Positions 1-5,943 of a stretch of DNA of 6,678 nucleotides are shown one piece after another (position 1 is the stretch's first letter; each line of letters opens with the position of its first letter). Source of the DNA: Cellvibrionales bacterium UBA2618 (GTDB lineage Bacteria > Pseudomonadota > Gammaproteobacteria > Pseudomonadales > Porticoccaceae); contig DDJS01000048.1 of assembly GCA_002339165.1 (NCBI GenBank), positions 1-6,678 on the forward strand, written 5' to 3'. A program made the position numbers and the translations under genes. The notes below the pieces were generated by a model. The model made no database searches and was not told the DNA's origin. It worked only from the letters and a program-made list of their open reading frames with translations.

Positions 1-92
1 CGACAGTCGAATAAATTGTTGGATAAACAGTCGTGTGAACTGTTGTGTGATTGGTCGATCCTTGAGCTGACCGTTACGTCGCTAAGATTGGG

Positions 93-114
93 TATATAAA
101 GTGTTTTATAAGGT
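93..114 (+). promoter_or_regulatory. Probable -10 region and ribosome-binding site of trhO
   Basis: An A+T-rich stretch TATATAAA (93-100) could serve as a -10 element, and TAAGGT (109-114) is a fair Shine-Dalgarno sequence about six bases before the ATG at 120. No good -35 sits 16-18 bases upstream of 95-100. TTGAGC at 62-67 fits only with a weak TAAGAT (83-88) at a short 15-base spacing. The ribosome-binding site supports the 120 start; the promoter part is a guess. Confidence 0.3.
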
Positions 115-119
115 GTTGC

Positions 120-1262
120 ATGGCAGAGCAGTTAAATTCACCGCGAAATAATCGCGACAAGCGCGATGTAGAGATTTTAGATTTAGGACTCTTGGATTCA
201 GAGCTTTCGGGTTCGGACACCAAGAATGCAAAATTCAAGGATTCAGACATCAAGGGCGACACCGCGGCCTACGTCGCCTGCGCGCTTTACAAGTTTGTCG
301 CGCTGAGCGATTTTCAAGCGCTGCGCGAACCACTGGTGCAACAGATGCGCGACCATCAGGTGTTTGGCACTTTGTTGTTGGCCCAAGAGGGGATCAATGG
401 CACCATCGCCGGCACTCAAGCAGCCATTGATCGGGTGTTGGCATGGTTGGCGGAGCAACCCGGCTTGGATGGGATTGAGATCAAGCAATCCTTTCACCAT
501 GAAATTCCGTTTTATCGGGCCAAGGTCAAGCTAAAACGCGAAATCGTTACCATGGGCGTGGAGGGAATCGACCCCCAGCAATCGGCCGGCACTTACATCG
601 AGCCCGAACAGTGGAATGCGCTGATCAGCGATCCAGACGTACTGGTGGTGGATACGCGCAACGATTACGAGGTGCAAATTGGTAGCTTTGCCAATGCGGT
701 CGATCCGCAAACGACCAACTTTAGAGATTTTCCCGCCTGGGTCGATAAAAACCTGCATCCCGGCGAGCATAAAAAAGTGGCGATGTTCTGCACTGGCGGT
801 ATTCGCTGCGAAAAATCTACCGCCTATTTGAAAGAGCGCGGTTTCGGCGACGTTTATCATCTGCGTGGCGGGATCCTCAACTATCTGAAAAAAGTACCGC
901 AACAGCAGTCGCTCTGGCACGGGGAGTGCTTTGTGTTCGATAATCGGGTAGCCGTCGATCACGCGCTACAGCGCGGATCTTACGACCAGTGTCACGCCTG
1001 TCGAATGCCGATCACCGAAGGGGATAAAGCCCGCTCGGAATACATTGAAGGACGCTCTTGTCATCACTGCATTGATAATCGCGATACCCAGCAGCAGCAG
1101 CGTTCGAATGAGCGCCAAAAGCAGGTGTCGTTGGCCAAGTTGCGCGGTGAAGAACATATCGGCGATGCCGCAGCGCACCACACCGAGCGTCGCCGAGTAG
1201 CCAAAAAGGCGCAAAAAAACCTGCAAAAAAAAGCTTCAAAAGCAGCACAAAAAGACCAGTAA
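120..1262 (+). CDS. trhO: tRNA uridine(34) hydroxylase, rhodanese-domain TrhO (YceA family)
   Basis: TrhO makes 5-hydroxyuridine at wobble position 34 of tRNAs in an oxygen-dependent reaction, the first step towards cmo5U/mcmo5U. It acts in the cytoplasm. The 380-residue protein shows the family order. An N-terminal alpha/beta domain (about 50-145) carries the LAQEGINGTIAG motif. A rhodanese domain (about 155-260) follows, with active loop C-T-G-G-I-R-C, catalytic Cys224 and second Cys230. The C-terminal tail has a zinc-ribbon-like C291-x2-C294-x19-C314-x2-C317 and ends in a very lysine-rich stretch. The first ~48 residues are acidic, low in complexity and not part of the conserved fold. I keep the ATG at 120 because TAAGGT precedes it and no later Met occurs before the conserved domain. 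It is the only plus-strand gene here and converges with the C-N hydrolase gene, ending 142 bp from it. Identification is very secure; the function of the extra N-terminus is unknown. Confidence 0.95.
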   Translation: MAEQLNSPRNNRDKRDVEILDLGLLDSELSGSDTKNAKFKDSDIKGDTAAYVACALYKFVALSDFQALREPLVQQMRDHQVFGTLLLAQEGINGTIAGTQAAIDRVLAWLAEQPGLDGIEIKQSFHHEIPFYRAKVKLKREIVTMGVEGIDPQQSAGTYIEPEQWNALISDPDVLVVDTRNDYEVQIGSFANAVDPQTTNFRDFPAWVDKNLHPGEHKKVAMFCTGGIRCEKSTAYLKERGFGDVYHLRGGILNYLKKVPQQQSLWHGECFVFDNRVAVDHALQRGSYDQCHACRMPITEGDKARSEYIEGRSCHHCIDNRDTQQQQRSNERQKQVSLAKLRGEEHIGDAAAHHTERRRVAKKAQKNLQKKASKAAQKDQ

Positions 1263-1404
1263 AAACCCTAAACAGCGTTTTACCAGTGATGCTTTGGGGT
1301 CGACCATTATGCGCTGGATGGCGACGTGCTTAAAAGGAACGCACCAAGGCGGCAGATCGGCCAGTCTTGTAGAGCTTTGCCTTAAAGTGGGCGGTTTGAT
1401 TAGT

Positions 1405-2253
1405 TTACAGACGTCGATGCTGGGCGATGGGCATGCGCGCGCGGATCGTCGCTAGAGATGATAGATCGATGTCGGCGACCACTAGGCCCTCGCCCTTGTC
1501 GATCCTCTGCAGTACCCGGCCCCATGGATCGATGATCATCGATTCGCCCCAAGTACGCAGTTTACCGCCGTGGTGACCGCCCTGATTCGACGCGACGACA
1601 AAGCATTGGCATTCGATAGCGCGCGCGCGGAGAAGAATTTCCCAGTGATCGCGGCCGGTAGCCTCGACAAACGCCGACGGCACCACCATCACGCCGGCGC
1701 CGCGTTTGACTAGTTCGATGTAGAGTTCGGCGAAGCGCAGGTCGTAACACACCGAAAGGCCGATGCCCCCCCACGGGCTGTCAAAGGTAACCGGATGATC
1801 GCCGTGTAAAAAATCATCGGATTCTCGATAGCGTTTTTGGCTGTCGCTGACGTCGACATCAAACAAATGAATTTTGGCGTAGTGACAACGTATTTGACCA
1901 TTGTTGTCAAAAACCACCGTCACCGCCTGTGGTTTGCTGGTTTGATTCGCGGTTGAATCCGTCGCCGGGGGGATACTCAGGGGATAGGTGCCGGCGACAA
2001 TCCACAGGTTGAGCTGTTTGGCCAGATCGGCGAATGTGCCTAAAAAGTGCTCTTGGCTCTCAATCGACGGGCGATGACGATTGCCGTAGGCGACAAAATT
2101 TTCAGGAAGAACCGCCATCTCGACGCCGGCTCGATGGGCCTCGGTCAGCAACCTTTCTGCGGTGGCCAGATTGGTTTCTTGGTCGCGGCTGCTGACCATT
2201 TGAATCGCAGCGACGCGCAGGTTTTCGCGGTGGGTTGGCTCGGCATTGGGCAT
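1405..2253 (-). CDS. Carbon-nitrogen hydrolase, nitrilase superfamily (Nit1/YbeM-like amidase)
   Basis: This is a 282-residue cytoplasmic C-N hydrolase of the usual single-domain length. The Glu-Lys-Cys triad is complete: Glu51 in LPENFVAYG, Lys127 in YAKIHLFDVDV and Cys169 in GLSVCYDLRFAELY. The KIHLFDVDV and CYDLRF contexts are those of the Nit1/Nit2-type branch, whose characterised members hydrolyse deaminated glutathione or omega-amides such as alpha-ketoglutaramate. Deaminated-glutathione amidase (metabolite repair) is the likeliest role, but the substrate cannot be read from sequence. The ATG lies one base after the stop codon of the upstream coiled-coil gene, so the two are probably cotranscribed and translationally coupled. 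No strong Shine-Dalgarno sequence of its own is visible. A proline/threonine/serine-rich insert (about 94-109) interrupts the fold between Glu51 and Lys127. Family assignment is secure, substrate moderate. Confidence 0.9.
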   Translation of the reverse strand: MPNAEPTHRENLRVAAIQMVSSRDQETNLATAERLLTEAHRAGVEMAVLPENFVAYGNRHRPSIESQEHFLGTFADLAKQLNLWIVAGTYPLSIPPATDSTANQTSKPQAVTVVFDNNGQIRCHYAKIHLFDVDVSDSQKRYRESDDFLHGDHPVTFDSPWGGIGLSVCYDLRFAELYIELVKRGAGVMVVPSAFVEATGRDHWEILLRARAIECQCFVVASNQGGHHGGKLRTWGESMIIDPWGRVLQRIDKGEGLVVADIDLSSLATIRARMPIAQHRRL

Positions 2254-2254
2254 C

Positions 2255-2545
2255 TTAGAGTGGCTTCAGGTTACGCAATTCACGATGATCTTGACCGTCT
2301 AACCACTGATCGCTGTCAATCTCGACAAATTCGTCCACATGATTGTCTTTGGCGGTATTTGCAGTGCGTTGTTTAATCGTTTGCAGGGCGATGTTGATTT
2401 TCGCCAGTTCGCGATGACTTTCTGCGATATCGCGCTGCGCGTTATTCAGCGCCTGCCGCATCGCGCGGAGTTGTTGGTAGAGCGCTGCCGCGAGAGCCGC
2501 AAGAATGACGAACAGTGCACCTAGAAGTAACGCAGTGTCAGGCAT
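2255..2545 (-). CDS. Small membrane-anchored coiled-coil protein, function unknown
   Basis: I do not recognise a family for this 96-residue protein. It has one hydrophobic helix at residues 4-23 (rich in Ala and Leu). A basic, Gln/Arg-rich helix at about 24-60 follows, with heptad-like Leu/Ile/Ala spacing typical of a coiled coil. The tail is acidic (about 69-86). The likely topology is an inner-membrane anchor with the coiled coil in the cytoplasm, since the residues after the helix are positive (RAMRQ). The start at 2545 is supported by AGGG eight bases upstream (minus-strand reading). Its stop TAA ends one base before the ATG of the C-N hydrolase, making it the first gene of a two-gene unit. 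That arrangement suggests it could recruit or scaffold the hydrolase at the membrane, but this is inference only. Confidence 0.7.
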   Translation of the reverse strand: MPDTALLLGALFVILAALAAALYQQLRAMRQALNNAQRDIAESHRELAKINIALQTIKQRTANTAKDNHVDEFVEIDSDQWLDGQDHRELRNLKPL

Positions 2546-3076
2546 AAGACAATCCCTATGTGGTATTTTGGCGGTGATTGGGGTTTGCTGGCAGTGGTTG
2601 TAAGCTTGATCTAGGCGGTACTGGCCAACCCACTAATGCTGCGGTTAAGCATAACGCAGACATCCATCCATTTCCAACTGCTCCGAGAAATCGATCTACA
2701 CACTCAGATGCAATCACTAGCCTATAAAAGAGACTCGAAGTTCCACGGCGCGTTTTCAGCATAAAACTGGTAGCCTCTAGCTTAGATCGATGAAATATAA
2801 TTCAGCTGGCGCGTGCGCGGAAGTTATCAAATGATAGCGAAATAATTCTGGTAAATAAGAATCATTCGTGGCAATTTACGTTTCCAGTGGCGTACGTTAC
2901 GTTTTGTTTACTTTTTTGAGGTTTATGGGTCTGTGTAATAATGCACCGTGAAGCTGTCATTAAACCATTAAAAACATGCGACGTTTTGCCACATACATTT
3001 TCTATAAAGAATATTATATTTCCCATCGGATATGGTAGTTTAAAAAAACGCTCTTTAAAAGGTAGGTAGGCGTGTT
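2546..3076. other. Divergent intergenic region, about 530 bp
   Basis: No convincing gene is seen. A 68-codon minus-strand frame (2556-2762) lacks a ribosome-binding site. A weak minus-strand promoter candidate is TTGGAA (2677-2672) with 18 bases to TATGCT (2653-2648), about 100 bases upstream of the coiled-coil gene. CTGCG/CGCAG arms close an 11-base loop at about 2639-2659. The right half (2800-3070) is visibly A+T-rich. It holds two dyads (listed separately) and a possible plus-strand promoter, TTGCCA (2986-2991) followed by TATTAT (3012-3017) at a long 20-base spacing, or by AATATT at 18. Confidence 0.5.
2825..2866. promoter_or_regulatory. Two adjacent dyads, possible operator region
   Basis: TATCA-AA-TGATA occupies 2825-2836. 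AATAATTCT (2841-2849) is an inverted repeat of AGAATCATT (2858-2866) with one mismatch in nine and an 8-base spacer. The sequence at 2851-2869 matches the classic 19-base Fur box consensus at about 12 positions, which is marginal. The block lies ~210 bp before the membrane-protein gene and ~280 bp before the coiled-coil gene, so it could serve either. Binding by Fur or any other regulator is not established. Confidence 0.25.
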
Positions 3077-3586
3077 ATGAATGGTATCCCCAAGCTCCAC
3101 TTAGCATTTTTGTTGATACTTTGCCTTTGTTTTTTATTTACTTATCAGTATCTGGGGGCACTGGCTACTTCGCTTAGTGCCATTTTAGTGTGCGCGCTGT
3201 TTGTCGGCCGTTTAGCGACTGCTATTACCTTGTTTGTGGGTATTGTGTTGTTCTCTATGTATCGCATCGGTATAGCTATTGATCCCAGTTCTTTGGCTTT
3301 TGTGGTTGCGGGGGGGAGCGCTTACTTGCTGGCCGGCAATCAGCGATTAACGTATCGGCTTGATAATTTTGGCCAGGGCGCCTTGTATGCCGGTTGGATG
3401 GCCTCGCTGCTTTGGCTGATGAATTTAGCGATCGACTTTAATACAATTACCTCGATTGTGGGTGCTGATATCGCGGTCATGTTGTCGCCGTTACTCTATG
3501 GTTACGTTGTTCAGGGAGTTTGTGAGATGAGCGTCAAGATGTTGGAGGCTGATGTAGAAGACCAAGATGACTATTTTGGTAAATAG
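3077..3586 (+). CDS. Multi-pass inner-membrane protein, function unknown
   Basis: This 169-residue protein is hydrophobic for most of its length. Likely membrane helices lie at about 8-24, 27-44, 46-66, 72-87, 100-118 and 129-148, followed by a short acidic tail (EADVEDQDDYFGK). The start at 3077 has GGTAGG ending six bases upstream. The last two helices (GALYAGWMASLLWLMNL, then a polar stretch with Asp, then IAVMLSPLLYGYVVQG) loosely recall the final two helices of MotA/TolQ/ExbB stator proteins. I see no diagnostic residue that proves it, and the front half does not match. The gene stands alone, is transcribed away from the coiled-coil/hydrolase unit and converges on lldD. Its codons look more T-rich (many TTG, TTT) than its neighbours, consistent with a membrane protein and possibly with acquisition. 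It is a real gene by length, ribosome-binding site and coherent composition; its role is unknown. Confidence 0.75.
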   Translation: MNGIPKLHLAFLLILCLCFLFTYQYLGALATSLSAILVCALFVGRLATAITLFVGIVLFSMYRIGIAIDPSSLAFVVAGGSAYLLAGNQRLTYRLDNFGQGALYAGWMASLLWLMNLAIDFNTITSIVGADIAVMLSPLLYGYVVQGVCEMSVKMLEADVEDQDDYFGK

Positions 3587-3594
3587 CGATTTAC

Positions 3595-3694
3595 ACCAAA
3601 AACGACTTGGTTAAAAAATACCCTAGGTGCATGACGGCTTGAGTAAATAATTCTTTGGTTAAACAATGGCCAAGGTAAGTAGCCGTCGGGGTAT
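3595..3694. terminator. Inverted-repeat cluster between convergent genes, possible bidirectional terminator
   Basis: A small hairpin ACCAA/TTGGT (3595-3599 with 3607-3611) lies nine bases after the stop of the membrane-protein gene. Three nested pairs follow: ATACCC (3618-3623) with GGGTAT (3689-3694), GACGGCT (3633-3639) with AGCCGTC (3681-3687), and CTTTGG (3653-3658) with CCAAGG (3670-3675, one G-T pair). None is followed by a clear T-run on its coding strand, so it is not a textbook intrinsic terminator. Its place between two convergent genes makes transcript ending the simplest role. Confidence 0.35.
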
Positions 3695-3743
3695 AGGGTG
3701 CAGTGGGTTCATCTTTGCATCGAGCCATTGGCATGGCGACCAT

Positions 3744-4889
3744 TTATCGTCTGCACAAGGTTTGCCGATCGATCGAGGCGATAGATGTATGCCCAGTAAG
3801 CGCCATAGCAACGCGCATTTCATCCTTTAACAACGACAGCATATGGGCAACGCCGCGCTCGCCATCGGCTGCGAGTGCATAGCACCAGGCCCGTCCAAGC
3901 ATTACACCATCGGCACCTAGTGCCAGCATTCGCAGCACGTCAAGGCCGCTCTCGATACCACCGTCGGCTAGAACGGTCAGATCACCGGCGATTCGGTCGA
4001 CGATGGCCGGCAGCGCACGCGCCGTCGACAGCGCACCATCCAGTTGCCGGCCACCGTGATTGGAGACGACGATGCCATCGACCCCCGAAGTTGACGCTTG
4101 CTGCGCATCTTGACTATCTAAAATACCTTTTAGAACGATTTTTCCGGACCAGTGGCTACGGATAAACTCCACCGCGTCCCAGCTAGTTGAGGCGTCAAAA
4201 TTGTCTGAAATATAGCGCTGATAGTCGGCCAAACTGGCTTTTTGGCTCAACATTGAGTTTAAATTACCGAGCGTATGGGGGCCGCCTAACAGGCCCACGT
4301 CCCACAGCCATCGTGGCCGCATCAGCAGTTGCTGCAAGCGGTACAACTGGTTACTAATGTTCGCGGTAGCGGTCATGCCCGATCGATGGTCGCGATAGCG
4401 AGAGCCGATAACGGGCAGATCAACTGTCATGATCAAGGTGGTGCATCCAGCGTGCTCGACCCGTTGCAGCAGGTCGGTGATAAATCCGCGATCCTTGAGC
4501 ATATAGAGTTGAAACCAGGACGGTTGCTCGACGGCTGCGGCGACTTCTTCGATGGAACACAGCGACACGGTAGACAGCGTAAATGGAATATTGTGCGCCT
4601 GCGCTGCGCGCGCTGCGAGGACCTCGCCACGACGTCGGTTTATGCCCGCCAAACCGACCGGCGCGAGCGCCACTGGCATGCTATAGCTATCGCCAAACAA
4701 GTTGGTTGCGGTGCTAACATTTTCGACGTTCTTTAACACCCGCTGCCGTAATGCTAATTCTCTCAAGTCTTGTCGGTTGGCCCGAAGCGTGACCTCGTTG
4801 TAGGATCCGCCATCGATGTATTCAAACAGAAAGTGCGGCAGTCGCCTGCGCGCCTGCGCTCTGAAATCGGCAATACTGGCTACTGGCAT
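3744..4889 (-). CDS. lldD: FMN-dependent L-lactate dehydrogenase (quinone), LldD
   Basis: LldD oxidises L-lactate to pyruvate and passes electrons through FMN to the quinone pool at the cytoplasmic face of the inner membrane. The sequence follows E. coli LldD closely along almost its whole length. Counting from the ATG at 4889 (381 residues), the alpha-hydroxy-acid oxidase residues are present: Tyr24 (FEYIDGG), Tyr129 (QLYMLKD), Asp157 and Arg164 (TVDLPVIGSRYRD), Lys254 (LKGIL), and catalytic His278 and Arg281 (SNHGGRQLDG). The phosphate site DGGIESGLDV...LGRA is also there. I prefer the 4889 start: GAGG lies eight bases upstream and the protein then begins where the family does. An upstream in-frame ATG at 4958 would add 23 residues with no similarity and a poor ribosome-binding site. 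The C-terminus stops about 20 residues short of E. coli LldD, in the variable tail. No lldP permease or lldR regulator is adjacent. A related 2-hydroxyacid substrate (e.g. mandelate) is possible but less likely given the LldD-like match. Confidence 0.93.
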   Translation of the reverse strand: MPVASIADFRAQARRRLPHFLFEYIDGGSYNEVTLRANRQDLRELALRQRVLKNVENVSTATNLFGDSYSMPVALAPVGLAGINRRRGEVLAARAAQAHNIPFTLSTVSLCSIEEVAAAVEQPSWFQLYMLKDRGFITDLLQRVEHAGCTTLIMTVDLPVIGSRYRDHRSGMTATANISNQLYRLQQLLMRPRWLWDVGLLGGPHTLGNLNSMLSQKASLADYQRYISDNFDASTSWDAVEFIRSHWSGKIVLKGILDSQDAQQASTSGVDGIVVSNHGGRQLDGALSTARALPAIVDRIAGDLTVLADGGIESGLDVLRMLALGADGVMLGRAWCYALAADGERGVAHMLSLLKDEMRVAMALTGHTSIASIDRQTLCRR

Positions 4890-5231
4890 AGTGGGTGCCT
4901 CGCTGGACAATAATGACGCATTGGCCTTGGACGTAGGGTGTTTATGAGAGTGTAGCATAGGCGCTTGTAGCCGATGTTGATCGTCGGATGATCTATTCAG
5001 TCTAGGGTGTAGGCGAGCGTTTGAAGTAAGTCATTACTATTGTCGAATTTGTTATTCTATGGTGGCTATCGTCTTCGTGGATTTGTCATCGGGTCGTGGT
5101 TGATGGGTTGCCGACTAACGGTTAACGGCCAGCATCGACGAAAAATACCGGTCTTTATAGGCCCGCTATCGGTAGTGCTTTGTCGCATCTAGGACTATAC
5201 TAAACTTTGACTTGCAGGTGGGAGACAACCG
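4890..5231. other. Divergent lldD / rhodanese intergenic region
   Basis: This ~340 bp must hold the lldD promoter (minus) and the rhodanese promoter (plus). AGTAA-GTCA-TTACT (5025-5038) is a small dyad about 140 bases upstream of the preferred lldD start and could be an operator, though five-base arms are weak. TATACT (5196-5201) is a good -10 candidate for the plus-strand gene, about 30 bases before its start, but its -35 (TAGTGC, 5173-5178) is poor. No LldR-type operator is recognised, and no gene is seen. Confidence 0.4.
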
Positions 5232-5594
5232 GTGGTTAGCGCACAGGTGTTGAAAGTTCAGGGGGTTAGATTAATAACGGTATTGTTGATCGCGCTGGGA
5301 TTTGGTGCGACAGTGAATGGAGAGGAGCGTTCGATGATCATTGACGTCAGAACTATCGAAGAATGGAATGCGGGGCATCTGGCTGATGCGATTCACCTGC
5401 CTATAGACCGGTTGGAAACGTCAATCGCCGAACTGGTCAAAGACAAACACCAATCGGTTTACCTGTATTGCCGAAGCGGCCACAGATCCGGAATTGGCGA
5501 AACCGCCATGCAAGCTATGGGCTATACCGCGGTCACCAACGCTGGCGGTCTCGCCGAAGCTGCCGAAGCGCTCGGTAACGACATAGTGCAATGA
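5232..5594 (+). CDS. Small exported rhodanese (PspE-like thiosulfate sulfurtransferase)
   Basis: This single-domain rhodanese of 120 residues starts with GTG; GGGAG ends seven bases upstream. Residues 12-30 form a hydrophobic segment (VRLITVLLIALGFGATVNG) after Lys8 and Arg13, read as a signal peptide or membrane anchor, so the enzyme probably works in the periplasm. The rhodanese fold spans about 35-117. It begins with the DVR motif at 38-40, has Cys80 in the active loop C-R-S-G-H-R-S (80-86), and ends with the NAGGL motif also seen in E. coli PspE. The CRSGHRS loop is of the sulfane-sulfur transferring type and intact; the physiological donor (thiosulfate, polysulfide) is unknown. It is divergent from lldD with no partner gene. 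Two oddities are reported as findings: an in-frame ATG at 5334 with AGGAG six bases before it would give an 86-residue cytoplasmic form, and the frame stays open with a peptide repeat after the TGA. Confidence 0.85.
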   Translation: MVSAQVLKVQGVRLITVLLIALGFGATVNGEERSMIIDVRTIEEWNAGHLADAIHLPIDRLETSIAELVKDKHQSVYLYCRSGHRSGIGETAMQAMGYTAVTNAGGLAEAAEALGNDIVQ

Positions 5595-5630
5595 GAGCCT
5601 TCAGCTGAAAAAGAACCTTCAGCGGAAAAA
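5595..5630 (+). repeat. Two tandem 18-bp units directly after the rhodanese stop
   Basis: Units 5595-5612 and 5613-5630 match at 16 of 18 positions. Both differences fall at third positions of the rhodanese reading frame and are synonymous, so each unit would read EPSAEK. A decayed third unit may follow (5632-5651). TTCAGCTGAA (5600-5609) within the first unit is a perfect palindrome. Confidence 0.7.
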
Positions 5631-5943
5631 AGAGCCCTCAACCAATAAAAAGCCTCGAATATCCCCCGATAATTACTCAGCCAGCTATTACGGGCTTGCC
5701 AATCTAAGTTGAGTTTAGCTGCGACAAAGAAATTCCGTCTCGACTTGTTTTGCTTCGGTATTGTCGGTGATTGAGGCGCTATATTTCTGCCGCTCAGATA
5801 CGGGCAGAAAACGCTCTGTTAGCCACTTTTTAAGATGATCCGAATTTCTTTGGTTGCGAACCAATATCGCCGCCAAACCTGAACGTCTGACGGCTCCGAA
5901 GGACGCTATGCTTCGGTGTTGGGCAGGCTTTGGCGATGGGAAA
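5595..5943. other. Intergenic region between convergent rhodanese and membrane-protein genes
   Basis: No convincing gene is seen. Besides the tandem units at its left end it contains three structures. An 11-bp inverted repeat has CAAAGAAATTC at 5725-5735 and its complement at 5842-5852. A perfect 8-bp stem TTTCTGCC/GGCAGAAA (5784-5791 with 5803-5810) lies inside it. A 6-bp stem CCGAAG/CTTCGG (5896-5901 with 5911-5916) lies 28 bases past the stop of the minus-strand membrane gene and might help end its transcript, although no T-run follows. A long minus-strand frame (5715-6068) overlaps the membrane gene and has no family resemblance. Confidence 0.4.

Noticed and set aside
531..962. 143-codon minus-strand frame inside trhO
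   Set aside because: It lies wholly within a strongly supported gene on the other strand and has no family resemblance.
1266..1299. CCCTAAA / TTTGGGG stem after trhO, considered as a terminator
   Set aside because: The stem includes a G-T pair, the loop is long and no T-run follows.
2629..2655. Possible integron attC-like boxes (GTTAAGC and neighbours)
   Set aside because: Only one box fits the consensus; the matching box, spacing and stem of an attC site are absent, and there is no integrase or cassette.
2556..2762. 68-codon minus-strand frame upstream of the coiled-coil gene
   Set aside because: No Shine-Dalgarno sequence precedes the ATG and the composition (many Cys, Trp, Pro) does not look like a protein.
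4329..4736. 135-codon plus-strand frame inside lldD
   Set aside because: It is antisense to a well-conserved enzyme and has no ribosome-binding site or recognisable domain.
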